Source: Kitasatospora sp. NBC_01287 | Lineage (GTDB): Bacteria; Actinomycetota; Actinomycetes; Streptomycetales; Streptomycetaceae | Direction: 5' to 3' | Assembly: GCF_026340565.1 (NCBI RefSeq) | Contig: NZ_JAPEPB010000001.1 | Coordinates: 5,981,001 to 6,045,000 of the forward strand | Length of the DNA stretch: 64,000 bases | Notes under the pieces: model-generated | The model's database searches: none | Told to the model about the DNA's origin: nothing | Seen by the model: the letters and a program-made list of their open reading frames with translations, nothing else | Shown: positions 41,287-49,496 of the stretch, one piece after another | Position numbering within the stretch: the first letter of the stretch is position 1 | How the letters are laid out: each line of letters opens with the position of its first letter | Program-made: the position numbers and the translations under genes

Positions 41287-41716
41287 GCTGCCAGCGCCGA
41301 CCGGCCGCAGGAAGCACGCGGGCTCACGATTGCCTCGGCGCAGTCTCACGGTCGCCCCTCCTGTCACAGGAGTCTCGTGCCACCTCGCTGGTACCTGAAC
41401 TCCGTACGTCCGGTGTGTGGCCGACCTGTTGCATCGACAGACTCCGTCAGGCAAGCTCCAGGGAACCGCGAGCAGGCGGGGCGTGATCCGGCCGTTACGG
41501 GGCGCGTGCCGATAACCTCGCGCCGCCGCCATTAGCGGGATCGTTGTCGTACTGGGCCGCAAAGGCTGGGCGGCTGCGTCCACTCGTCGTACTCTGAAAG
41601 GAACAGGTCACTTACGGTGCCGCTCGGCCTCAACCGACCACGTGCCAATGAATGGCCTGCCGCCTGGGCAGCGCTGTCCTTCCTGTCGGCCCATCTCACT
41701 CGAAGAGTCTCGATTC
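41287..41716. other. Divergent region between HAD hydrolase and stress-protein genes
   Basis: 430 bp with a 37-codon open frame at 41617-41730 (GTG start, GAAAGGA upstream) that overlaps the next gene's start in another frame. It might be a leader peptide. Otherwise only a short CTCCTG hairpin near 41360 is visible. Confidence 0.45.
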
Positions 41717-42502
41717 ATGGCCGGTTTTGAGTCTCCCCGATCTGCGGACCCGTTCCGCATTCTCGGTGCGGCGGATTTCTCGTCCGCGGGTTCACAACCC
41801 GATTCCACGGGATCACAGCAGGCAGCGCAAGCGCCGCAGTCAGCCCAGTCACCGCAGTCACCTCCCGGCGGCGCAAAGGCGCGCCGGGGTTGGCCCAGGC
41901 CACGGCAGCGCCGCGAGGAGTCGGCGGCCGCCACGGCGGGGGATTCGGAAGGTGCCGACACCGCGCCCGGTGCCGGCGAGGATGGTGGAGGCGACGTGAA
42001 GTCCCGGCACTCCAAGCAGACCGCTCCGCTCGGTGGCGAGGCGCCCGGTCTTCAGTCAGAGGTGATCCGGTCGTGCGATCCGGCGTTCCAGCACGGCGTG
42101 GTCGTCGGATTCGACGGCTCCCTGTCGAGTGAGCGTGCGCTCGCCTACGCGGTGGGTATGGCTCGTCGCTCCCGGTGCGGCCTGGTCATCGTGCACGTGG
42201 CCAACCGTCTGCCCGCGACCGTCTGGGCGGGCTGTGAGCCGCCGGTCTTCGTCGACCTGCCCGACCACCGCAGCGAGGTTCTCGGCCTGGAGCTGGCCTG
42301 CGCGGACTTCCTGGCCGGTGTCCCGTGGATCCTGGTCGAGCGCGGCGGCGACATCTGCCACGAGATCGAGGAGGTCGGCAAGGAGTACGCCGCCGACGCG
42401 ATCGTGGTCGGGACCACGCACGGTCTGCTCGGTCGGCTCTTCGGCTCGGTGGCCGGGCGACTGGCCCGTCGCGCGAATCGCCCGGTGATCGTGATCCCCT
42501 GA
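41717..42502 (+). CDS. Universal stress protein (UspA) family protein with long N-terminal extension
   Basis: A 261-aa protein. The C-terminal 140 residues form one Usp domain: VVVGFDGSLSSERALAYAV at strand 1, LVIVHVANRLP, and the ATP-binding loop VVGTTHGLLGRLFGSVAGRL (G-2x-G-9x-GS pattern) ending NRPVIVIP. The first 115 residues are Gln/Pro/Ser/Ala-rich and probably disordered. ATG 41717 is used because GAAGAG lies about 10 nt upstream; earlier in-frame starts have no RBS. Usp proteins bind ATP and appear under stress or dormancy; no partner is apparent. Confidence 0.8.
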   Translation: MAGFESPRSADPFRILGAADFSSAGSQPDSTGSQQAAQAPQSAQSPQSPPGGAKARRGWPRPRQRREESAAATAGDSEGADTAPGAGEDGGGDVKSRHSKQTAPLGGEAPGLQSEVIRSCDPAFQHGVVVGFDGSLSSERALAYAVGMARRSRCGLVIVHVANRLPATVWAGCEPPVFVDLPDHRSEVLGLELACADFLAGVPWILVERGGDICHEIEEVGKEYAADAIVVGTTHGLLGRLFGSVAGRLARRANRPVIVIP

Positions 42503-42701
42503 GGCCTCCGCTGCTGAGTGGGTGTCAGTAGTGCCCTGGTGTGTTGGTGCGTTGGTGCCCTGGTGTCCGTGCTGTGCCCGGGGACCGTCGCGGGCGCGGT
42601 GGCCTGACATGTGATCAGCGATCAGCATGAACAGCCGATATTCCGTCAATCTGGCTCTTCCCGTTTCCCTCCTGCGCCGTGCCCGGATGTCGGGACGGTC
42701 G

Positions 42702-44036
42702 TCAGCTGTCCCGCCTGGTGCCAGGGGCGTCGCACAGCGCGTGGTCGACGAGGCTGCTGGCGGCCTGCTCCTGCTGGAGCGCGTGGGCGGGCGAGTCGTC
42801 CAGGGCGGTGGACATGGAGACTGTGACGGCGCGGCTGCCGTCGGCGGTGGCGCCGTTCAGGGTGATGTACCCGCCATCACCTCCTTCGTGGCTCCAGTAG
42901 CTACCGCCGCAGGACAGTGGCCGCTCGACCAGGCCGAGACCGTAGCGTCCCTGCGGCCAGAACATTTGGATCTTCTCGTTGACCGGAACGGTCTGCTCCA
43001 TCTCGGCCAGCGTTGCCCGGGGCAGCAGTTCGCCGCCGAGCAGGCCCTGGAAGAAGCGGTTGACGTCCGCGCTGGTGGAGACGTAGTCGCCGGGGTCGGG
43101 GAGGACCACCTTGGTGACGTCGACCCGTTCGCCGGAGGGGAAGACCTGGTAGGCGTCGGCGTGTGGAGCGCGGAGTGTGGGGGTGCTGCCCGGCAGGTAG
43201 GTGTGGTCCATGCCGAGCGGTTGCAGAACGCGGTCCTTGACCTCCTGATGCCAAGGGCGACCTGCGGCCTTCTCGATGATCATGTCGAGCAGGGCGTAGC
43301 CGGCGTTGGAGTAGCTCCACCCGGTGCCGGGCGGGAAGTCCGGGTGGTGCTTCATCGCCAGCGCGACGATCTGCTGGGGCGTGTAAGCGTCGTACCGGCG
43401 CTCGTCGTACTCCTGCGGGGTGGCGTAGCCGGGGAGGTCGTCGTCGTGGATGCCGCTGGTGTGCTGGAGGAGTTCGCGGATGGTGATCAGACGTCCGTCG
43501 TTGCCGTTTCCGTCCACCAGGCCGGGCAGCCAGTGGTCCACCGTGTCGTCGAGCGCCAGCTTGCCCTCGTCGACCAGTTGCAGGACCACGGTGGCCACGA
43601 GCGGCTTGCCGGTGCTGGCCATCCGGAAGTAGCCGTTGCGGGGCACCGGACGGGCGGCGCCCGCCTCGGCGACGCCGCTGGTGGCGACCAGGTCCTGGCC
43701 GGGGCTGGTGGTCACCCGTGCCTGGACGCCGGTGATCCCCAGGGCCCGGATGCCGTCGACCTCGCGGCGCAGGTCAGCCTGCCCGTATCTGGGCGCTGTC
43801 GCTTCGTGTGCGGCGGCCGGCGGTTGGACGGCGACGGACGCGCCCGTAACGACGAGGACGGCCACAACTGCGGCCAACCATCCTCTGCCGGTGGGGTGGT
43901 GCTGACGACCGGGCCGACCGGGCCGACCGGGCTGATCGGGCCGCTCTGATCGGGCGGGCTGACCGGGCCGATCGGGCTGACCGGGCAGGAGGGCGTTCGG
44001 ATGGTGCGGCGCGGTGGCCGGGTTCGTGGATGCCAT
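42702..44036 (-). CDS. Exported serine hydrolase (beta-lactamase/DD-peptidase fold, class C like)
   Basis: A 444-aa penicillin-recognising serine hydrolase. Catalytic motifs are SxxK in RMASTGKPLVATVV, YxN in WSYSNAGYALL, and HEGG (SHEGGDGGY) in place of KTG. Ahead of the domain are a 50-residue Pro/Gly/Arg-rich stretch from a GGGCTGACC-type DNA repeat, and a hydrophobic segment AAVVAVLVVTGASVAV followed by AAAHEA. That layout makes an export signal after a long cytoplasmic lead. It resembles S12 D-alanyl-D-alanine carboxypeptidases and esterases. ATG 44034-44036. It is divergent from a two-component system. Confidence 0.88.
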   Translation of the reverse strand: MASTNPATAPHHPNALLPGQPDRPGQPARSERPDQPGRPGRPGRQHHPTGRGWLAAVVAVLVVTGASVAVQPPAAAHEATAPRYGQADLRREVDGIRALGITGVQARVTTSPGQDLVATSGVAEAGAARPVPRNGYFRMASTGKPLVATVVLQLVDEGKLALDDTVDHWLPGLVDGNGNDGRLITIRELLQHTSGIHDDDLPGYATPQEYDERRYDAYTPQQIVALAMKHHPDFPPGTGWSYSNAGYALLDMIIEKAAGRPWHQEVKDRVLQPLGMDHTYLPGSTPTLRAPHADAYQVFPSGERVDVTKVVLPDPGDYVSTSADVNRFFQGLLGGELLPRATLAEMEQTVPVNEKIQMFWPQGRYGLGLVERPLSCGGSYWSHEGGDGGYITLNGATADGSRAVTVSMSTALDDSPAHALQQEQAASSLVDHALCDAPGTRRDS

Positions 44037-44196
44037 AGCCCTGACGCTAGGTAGCCGTCGGCTGCGGGTCGCTACCCCTGGCTCCCGGACGAGAGGTACA
44101 GCTGCCTGTAGTGCCGCGGGGCCAGCTGGCTATCTAGGGTGAATCACGTGGGGCTTCCCACAACCCTCCTGTACGGCAACGGAAACAGAGGTCCAG

Positions 44197-45348
44197 GTGC
44201 TCGGCATACCCGGCGCAGGCCGCGCGTGGTGGTTCAGGACCTGGCGCAGCGGGCGGTACCTGCTGGGCACCTTGGTAGCCGCGGCAGTGACGCTCGTGGC
44301 GGCGCCCCTGCTGTGCGTTCCGTCGCTGGTACAGCCCTGGACGGAGCGGCATCGCCGGTGGGCCGAGGCGCTGCTGGGACAGTCGGTCGGGCCGCGCCCG
44401 CGCGCCGCCCGTCGCAATCTCGGCTGGCTCGTGACACAGGTGGTCACCGGCCTGCCGGCGGGCGCCCTCGCCCTGCTCTGCCTGGGCGGTCTGCTCCTCA
44501 CGCCCGTCATCACGGTGCTGTGGTGGGCCTTTCCCACGGCGCCTTGGCTGCCCGTCATCAGCTTTCGCATCACCAGCTGGGGCACTGCGTTGCCGCTCGG
44601 CGCGGTGAATCTCGTATCCCTGGCGGTCATGGCCGCCGTCGTCCTCCCGCCGCTCGCCCGAGCGCACGCCCGGTGGTGCCTCGCGATCCTGGCGCCGTCG
44701 CCCGCGGAGCAACTGGTCGAACGCGTCACCGAACTCACCCGAACGCGTACGGACGTTCTGCAGGCACACAGTGCTGAACTCCGCCGGATCGAACGAGACC
44801 TGCACGACGGCACCCAGGCCCGGCTCGTGGCCATCGCCATGCGGCTAGCCGTCGCCGGCGAAAGCCTCTCCGACAACCCCGATGCGGCCGCCATCCTGGT
44901 GCGGCAGGCCCACACCGAGACCGAGGACGCGATGACCGAGCTGCGCTCCGTCATCCGCACCATCTATCCACCGGTGCTGGCCGACCAGGGCCTCTCCGGC
45001 GCGCTCGGCACCCTGGCCACCAGGGCCGGGGTGCCGACCCGCATCGACATCGATCCGCTCGGTGAGGTCCCCGCAGCGGTCGAGGCGGTCGCCTACTTCG
45101 CCGTCACCGAGGCACTGGCGAACATCGCCCGACACAGCCGGGCCACCCGGGCCTCGGTTCGCGTCACCCGCAGCGGCGCGCTGCTCCGCGCGGTGGTCAC
45201 TGACAACGGGACCGGCGGAGCAGACGCCGCCCGAGGGTCCGGCCTGGACGGAATGCGCCGCCGCGCGGCCGCTCTGGACGGCATCATGAAGATCAGCAGC
45301 CCGCCGGGCGGGCCGACCGTCGTCACCGTGGAGTTGCCGTGCGCGTAG
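44197..45348 (+). CDS. NarL-type sensor histidine kinase
   Basis: A 383-aa membrane kinase. Residues 1-160 include four hydrophobic segments (YLLGTLVAAAVTLVAAPLL to VNLVSLAVMAAVVLPPL) and a sensor-like region of the putative Streptomyces type. A HisKA_3 domain follows with RRIERDLHDGTQARLVAIA, in which His is phosphorylated. The HATPase domain has VTEALANIARHS (N box) and VTDNGTGGA (G1 box). GTG 44197 follows AGAGG. It overlaps the response regulator gene by 10 nt, so both are co-translated. The signal is unknown; its location next to a cell-wall-type hydrolase hints at envelope sensing. Confidence 0.88.
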   Translation: MLGIPGAGRAWWFRTWRSGRYLLGTLVAAAVTLVAAPLLCVPSLVQPWTERHRRWAEALLGQSVGPRPRAARRNLGWLVTQVVTGLPAGALALLCLGGLLLTPVITVLWWAFPTAPWLPVISFRITSWGTALPLGAVNLVSLAVMAAVVLPPLARAHARWCLAILAPSPAEQLVERVTELTRTRTDVLQAHSAELRRIERDLHDGTQARLVAIAMRLAVAGESLSDNPDAAAILVRQAHTETEDAMTELRSVIRTIYPPVLADQGLSGALGTLATRAGVPTRIDIDPLGEVPAAVEAVAYFAVTEALANIARHSRATRASVRVTRSGALLRAVVTDNGTGGADAARGSGLDGMRRRAAALDGIMKISSPPGGPTVVTVELPCA

Positions 45349-46034
45349 TGATCGCCGAGGACAACATCCTGCTGTCATCCGGGCTCGAGCTCCTGCTCAA
45401 CTCCCAGGGGTTCGAGGTCGTCATGATCGCGGCCGATGCCCCCGGCTTCCTCGCCGCCGTCGAGACCCACCGACCGGACGTCACCATCGTGGACGTGCGC
45501 CTCCCCCCGACCTTCCGTGATGAGGGCATCCGGGCCGCGGTCCAGGCCCGCCGCGACCATCCCGGACTGCCCGTCCTGGTCCTGTCGCAGTACGTGGAGC
45601 AGGAATACGCGGGCCGCCTCCTCGCCGATGCCCGGGGTGGCATCGGATATCTGCTCAAGGACCGGGTGAGCCGCGTCGCGGAGTTCACCGACGCGCTGCG
45701 CCGTGTGGCCGGTGGCGGCACTGCCATGGACCCCGAGGTCATCGCCCAACTCATCGCGCACGGCGACCCCGTCGATGCTCTGACCGTACGCGAGCGCCAG
45801 GTGCTCTCGCTGATGGCCGAGGGACACGACAACGCGGCCATCGCCCAACGGCTCGTCATCACCGATAACGCCGTCCACAAGCACATCGGTAACGTCTTCC
45901 TCAAGCTCGGCCTGTCAGCCGGCGACAGCGGCCACCGCCGCGTTCTTGCTGTTCTGGCCTACCTCCGCCGCCATGGCGGTGCCCCGCTCGACCCCGCATC
46001 AGCCTCCCTCGTCAGGCGCGGGGAACCAGGGTGA
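45339..46034 (+). CDS. NarL/FixJ family response regulator
   Basis: A 231-aa protein. The receiver domain (1-120) has the acidic pocket IAEDN, the phospho-acceptor Asp in TIVDVRLPP, the Thr/Ser switch position in VLVLSQYV and Lys in GYLLKDRVS. The C-terminal LuxR HTH reads LTVRERQVLSLMAEGHDNAA and AVHKHIGNVFLKLGL. GTG 45339 overlaps the kinase gene end. It pairs with the kinase at 44197. The last 23 bases overlap the stop of the convergent open frame ending at 46012. Confidence 0.92.
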   Translation: MRVVIAEDNILLSSGLELLLNSQGFEVVMIAADAPGFLAAVETHRPDVTIVDVRLPPTFRDEGIRAAVQARRDHPGLPVLVLSQYVEQEYAGRLLADARGGIGYLLKDRVSRVAEFTDALRRVAGGGTAMDPEVIAQLIAHGDPVDALTVRERQVLSLMAEGHDNAAIAQRLVITDNAVHKHIGNVFLKLGLSAGDSGHRRVLAVLAYLRRHGGAPLDPASASLVRRGEPG

Positions 46035-46383
46035 GCAGGTTCGGCCAGCAACAGCGGGAGGGGAGTTCAGGGCTGGTCGGGCCACGCCTCGGGCGGGGGC
46101 GCAGCACCATCGGCCAGTCGCCATAGGTGGCGAGCAACTCGTCCAGTGGCACCTCCGGGCTTGAGGTGAAGACGGCGGTTCCTTCGGAGAGTCGTACGGA
46201 CGCTTCCGGGCCGTGAGCCGTCTGCGCGCGTAGGACCACCACGGCCCCCGGGTCGACGGCCGACCGATCAGGGAAGTCGGCAGCGTCGATGCCGACCGTG
46301 CGCAACGCGCTCGGGTGGACGGCGATGTCAACCACCAGCCAGCCATCGCCGCGTGTGTGTTCGGCCCAACCGTCGGTCTGCAA
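46012..46383 (-). CDS. Hypothetical protein of 123 aa, possibly the 3' part of a broken gene
   Basis: It reads as normal protein sequence (GDGWLVVDIAVHPSALRTVG, FTSSPEVPLDELLATYGDWP) but the start is only a TTG without RBS. It is in the same frame as a 47-codon open frame immediately upstream, separated by a single TGA at 46393-46395 and three sense codons. Either these are two small genes or one gene split by a stop. Function is not recognised. Confidence 0.4.
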   Translation of the reverse strand: MQTDGWAEHTRGDGWLVVDIAVHPSALRTVGIDAADFPDRSAVDPGAVVVLRAQTAHGPEASVRLSEGTAVFTSSPEVPLDELLATYGDWPMVLRPRPRRGPTSPELPSRCCWPNLLTLVPRA

Positions 46384-46392
46384 CAGGCAGGC

Positions 46393-46536
46393 TCACCCGT
46401 TCACTTCGTGGCAGTAGGCACCGAGCCGGACCACAGTGTGCTCTCCGAGCGTGCCCTCGGGATCGACAACGATGACGGCGACGGGCACGTCCGAGTCGTC
46501 AGGGTCGACGCTGGGGCGAACGTCCAGTCGGCTCAC
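46393..46536 (-). CDS. Short 47-codon open frame upstream of and in frame with the preceding entry
   Basis: The GTG start gives a compact acidic peptide with DDSDVPVAVIVVDPEGTLGE and HTVVRLGAYCHEVNG. It has normal GC-biased codon usage and looks like the N-terminal beta part of a domain. It ends at TGA 46393-46395 and the frame then continues with the 123-aa product. Too short for firm annotation. Confidence 0.3.
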   Translation of the reverse strand: MSRLDVRPSVDPDDSDVPVAVIVVDPEGTLGEHTVVRLGAYCHEVNG

Positions 46537-46926
46537 GGGAAAACCCCGAGGGGTCGGGTCGGACGAAGAGCCTCACCAGTTTCAGGGCACCGCCGCGCGA
46601 GCCGCGCTGCGGTAGCCCGCACGGTCGCCTTGGGCTCCAACTCCGCCGCCGCACAGCGCAACAACCAAGGTGTATCCGATGGCCGTGGAGCCGGCGCCCG
46701 CCTGCTTCGAGCAGCGCGACCCGAGCCGTCGACCCTTGCGGGCCGAGTGTTGAGGCTGTCTCCTGCCAGGGCGCCCCGGTAGGAGAAAGCCTCAGCACTC
46801 AGCGATGGCCCTTTGTTGTGTACCCGGTGGCCGACCTGGCGCGGACCCAGAGTCGGGCTCACAGCCAGGGGTGGCCGTTGACCGGTGTTCCGTACTCGTC
46901 ATGCTCCTCCCGGCGGTGGGTGATGA
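46537..46926. other. Non-coding region with acyl-CoA dehydrogenase terminator
   Basis: 390 bp where no frame on either strand gives a convincing protein. It holds the long imperfect hairpin at 46745-46800 and otherwise no structure I can name. Confidence 0.6.
46745..46800. terminator. Long imperfect hairpin, likely end of the acyl-CoA dehydrogenase transcript
   Basis: Arms of 23 nt (46745-46767 and 46778-46800) pair with three mismatches around a 10-nt loop, about 130 bp beyond the minus-strand stop at 46927. Confidence 0.65.
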
Positions 46927-48120
46927 TCAGGAGGTCGCCATGCCCAACTCGCGTGCGATCAGCATCCGCTGGACCTCGGAGGTGCCCTCTCCGATCTCCA
47001 GGATCTTGCTGTCGCGCCAGAAGCGGGCGACCGGGTACTCGTTCATGAAGCCGTAGCCGCCGTGGATCTGGGTGGCCTCACGGGCGTTGTCGACCGCGGC
47101 TTCGGAGGAGTAGAGCTTCGCGATGGCGGCCTCCTTCTTGAAGGGTTCGGCGAGCAGCAGCCGCGAGGCCGCGTCCCGCCAGGCGAGGCGTGAGAGGTGC
47201 GCGCGCATCTCCATGTCGGAGATCTTGAACTGGATGGCCTGGTTGGTCCCGATCGGGCGCCCGAACGCGCGCCTGGTCGCGGCGTACTGGAGTGACTGGT
47301 CGACGCAGCCCTGGGCCAGACCGGTGGACAGGGCCGCGATGGCGATGCGGCCCTCATCGAGGATCCGCAGGAACTGGGCGAAGCCGCGGCCGCGCTGGCC
47401 GAGCAGGTTGGCTTCGGGAACTCGGCAGTCAGTGAAGGACAGTTCGCGGGTGTCGGAGGCGTTCCACCCGACCTTCGAGTACTTCTTCGACACTTGGAAC
47501 CCTGGGGTGCCGACAGGCACGATGATGGAGGAGATCTCCCGCTTTGACGAGGATTCCCCCCCGTCTTCACTCGAACGAGCGATCGGTTCGGTCAGCGCGG
47601 TCACGGTGACCAGACCGGTGATGTCGGTGCCGGAGTTGGTGATGAAGCACTTGGTGCCATTGATCACCCACTCCCGCGTGGCCTCGTCGAACCGGGCGGT
47701 CGTCCGGGTGGCGCCGGCGTCCGAGCCGCCTTCCGGCTCGGTGAGCCCGAACGCGCCGAGCATCTCGCCTGCGGCGAGTCGGGGCAGCCACTCCCGCTTC
47801 TGCTCCTCGGTGCCGAACCGGAAGATCGGCATCGCGCCCAGCGAGACGCCTGCCTCCAGCGTGATGGCGACCGAGGAGTCGACCCGGGCAAGCTCCTCCA
47901 GCGCCAGGCAGAGCGCGAAGTAGTCGCCGCCCATGCCGCCGTACTCCTCGGGGAAGGGCAGGCCGAACAGGCCCATCCGGCCCATCTCCTTGACGATCTC
48001 GTACGGGAACTCCTCCCGCTCGTAGAAATCGCCGATCGTCGGGGCGACCACGTCGTTGGCGAACTCGGCGACCGTTCGCCGCAGCTCCTCGTACTCGGAA
48101 TCCAGTCGGTGGTCGAGCAT
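46927..48120 (-). CDS. Acyl-CoA dehydrogenase (isovaleryl-CoA/short-branched-chain type)
   Basis: A 397-aa FAD enzyme for alpha,beta-dehydrogenation of an acyl-CoA. Visible features are FGLPFPEEYGGMGGDYFALC, the FAD/substrate segment AFGLTEPEGGSDAG, FITNSGTDITG, and near the end QIHGGYGFMNEYPVARFWRD with IGEGTSEVQRMLIARELG, the normal end of this family. A catalytic Glu is expected in IHGGYGFMNE or EGTSE. It has a short insert (SEDGGESSSKREISS) in the middle domain. ATG 48118-48120 follows GGAGG. Its neighbours are HMG-CoA lyase and a biotin-dependent carboxylase pair, so the pathway is probably leucine/isovalerate degradation. Confidence 0.92.
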   Translation of the reverse strand: MLDHRLDSEYEELRRTVAEFANDVVAPTIGDFYEREEFPYEIVKEMGRMGLFGLPFPEEYGGMGGDYFALCLALEELARVDSSVAITLEAGVSLGAMPIFRFGTEEQKREWLPRLAAGEMLGAFGLTEPEGGSDAGATRTTARFDEATREWVINGTKCFITNSGTDITGLVTVTALTEPIARSSEDGGESSSKREISSIIVPVGTPGFQVSKKYSKVGWNASDTRELSFTDCRVPEANLLGQRGRGFAQFLRILDEGRIAIAALSTGLAQGCVDQSLQYAATRRAFGRPIGTNQAIQFKISDMEMRAHLSRLAWRDAASRLLLAEPFKKEAAIAKLYSSEAAVDNAREATQIHGGYGFMNEYPVARFWRDSKILEIGEGTSEVQRMLIARELGMATS

Positions 48121-48233
48121 CTGATCCTCCAGTGGTTCGCCCGGGCGGGTGATTCGGGCGCAGAGTCGTGCGGGTGGCAGGGAAGGGAGGGGCAATCGGC
48201 GCGCGGGGGTGCGCAGACCGGCGTGCGATGGCG

Positions 48234-48263
48234 TGGTGCGCCGGTGGGATGCCACCGGCGCAC
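48234..48263. terminator. Hairpin upstream of the acyl-CoA dehydrogenase gene
   Basis: A 13-bp perfect stem (48234-48246 with 48251-48263) and 4-nt loop. It could end read-through from the HMG-CoA lyase gene or attenuate the next gene. Confidence 0.65.
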
Positions 48264-48316
48264 CGAGAGCCGGAAGTGACGGCCGATCAGGTTCGTGATG
48301 GCCGGCGGGTGAGCGG

Positions 48317-48344
48317 GCCCGGCAGCATCGGGGGGCTGCCGGGC
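48317..48344. terminator. Hairpin downstream of the HMG-CoA lyase gene
   Basis: A 9-bp perfect stem (48317-48325 with 48336-48344) and 10-nt loop, the middle of three hairpins in the 293-bp gap. Confidence 0.55.
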
Positions 48345-48355
48345 GGGCGGGTCAG

Positions 48356-48399
48356 CCGCAGGCCGAGCGATCCTGCCGTGGCGGTCGATCGGCCTGCGG
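48356..48399. terminator. Hairpin directly after the HMG-CoA lyase stop
   Basis: An 11-bp perfect outer stem (48356-48366 with 48389-48399), with part of the 22-nt interior able to pair further. The first hairpin reached by transcripts of the lyase gene (stop at 48414). Confidence 0.7.
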
Positions 48400-48413
48400 G
48401 AACGCCGGGTCAG

Positions 48414-49496
48414 TCACCCCGTGGGAGCAGTACTCGCGCCGGGGCCGGCCAGCGCCTGGACCGCGCGGGACGGGCTCGGACGGCCCAGGCGCCCGGCCAG
48501 CCAGGCGCTGGTGGCGGCCAGCGCGGCGAGGTCCACGCCGGTCTCGATGCCCAGGCCGTGCAGCATCCAGACCAGGTCCTCGGTGGCGAGGTTGCCCGTG
48601 GCGCTCTTGGCGTAGGGACACCCGCCGAGCCCGCCGGCGGAGGAGTCGACGACGGTCACCCCGTGGCGCAGCGCAGTGAGGGTGTTGGACAGTGCCTGGC
48701 CGTAGGTGTCGTGGAAGTGGACGGCGAGCCGTGCCACGGGCACCCCGCCCCGTTCGAACGCGTCGAGCAGGCCGGCCACCTGGCCCGGTGTCGCGACGCC
48801 GATGGTGTCCCCGAGGCTCAGCTCCGAACAGCCCAGCTCGATCAGCCGCAGCCCGGCCTCGACGACCTGCTCGGGCGCGACCGGACCCTCCCAGGGGTCG
48901 CCGAAGCACATCGAGAGATAGCCGCGCACGGTCAGGCCCTGTTCGGTCGCCCGCCCGACCACGGGGCGGAACATCTCCAGCACCTCGGCGACCGAGCGGT
49001 TGAGGTTGCGCCGGGCGAAGGCCTCGGTGGCGCTGGCGAAGACGGCGATCTCGTCGGCGCCGTGCGCGAGAGCGCGGTCCAGGCCGCGCTCGTTGGGAAC
49101 CAGAACGGGCAGCCGCAGCCCGGGGTACTGCTCGCGAAGGCCGTCGAGGCGCGGGAGCAGCTGCTCGGCGTCGGCCAACTGGGGGACCCACTTGGGGTGG
49201 ACGAAGCTGGTCGCCTCGACGGTGCGCAGCCCGGCGGCGGCGAGGCGGGCGATGAACTCGGCCTTCACCTCGACCGGCACCAGCGCACTCTCGTTCTGCA
49301 GTCCGTCGCGCGCGCCCACCTCGTGGATCCGGACCCGGGCCGGCAGCGCCGGGTCCCGGATCACGCTGGGCAGGCCGAGCTCCAGCGCACCCGGTTCGCG
49401 GGTGGAGCCCGCACCGGCGTCCGGTGACTTCGGGTCCCCGGTGGCGGGGGTGCTGCCGGCGTCGCTCGCGGTGCGCACGGTCCGATCGGTCGTCAT
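48414..49496 (-). CDS. Hydroxymethylglutaryl-CoA lyase
   Basis: A 360-aa enzyme that splits HMG-CoA into acetoacetate and acetyl-CoA, the last step of leucine breakdown (EC 4.1.3.4). The TIM-barrel motifs are EVGARDGLQNE (metal and catalytic residues), VEATSFVHPKWVPQLAD, FHDTYGQALSNTLTAL (two metal His/Asp) and SSAGGLGGCPYAKSATGN with the catalytic Cys. A 50-residue Thr/Pro/Gly-rich N-terminal tail precedes the domain. ATG 49494-49496 overlaps the carboxylase gene stop by 4 nt, so the two are coupled. Confidence 0.95.
   Translation of the reverse strand: MTTDRTVRTASDAGSTPATGDPKSPDAGAGSTREPGALELGLPSVIRDPALPARVRIHEVGARDGLQNESALVPVEVKAEFIARLAAAGLRTVEATSFVHPKWVPQLADAEQLLPRLDGLREQYPGLRLPVLVPNERGLDRALAHGADEIAVFASATEAFARRNLNRSVAEVLEMFRPVVGRATEQGLTVRGYLSMCFGDPWEGPVAPEQVVEAGLRLIELGCSELSLGDTIGVATPGQVAGLLDAFERGGVPVARLAVHFHDTYGQALSNTLTALRHGVTVVDSSAGGLGGCPYAKSATGNLATEDLVWMLHGLGIETGVDLAALAATSAWLAGRLGRPSPSRAVQALAGPGASTAPTG

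Noticed and set aside
46805..46926. Small plus-strand frames before the acyl-CoA dehydrogenase stop
   Set aside because: They run into the antisense of the dehydrogenase gene and have no RBS or recognisable product.
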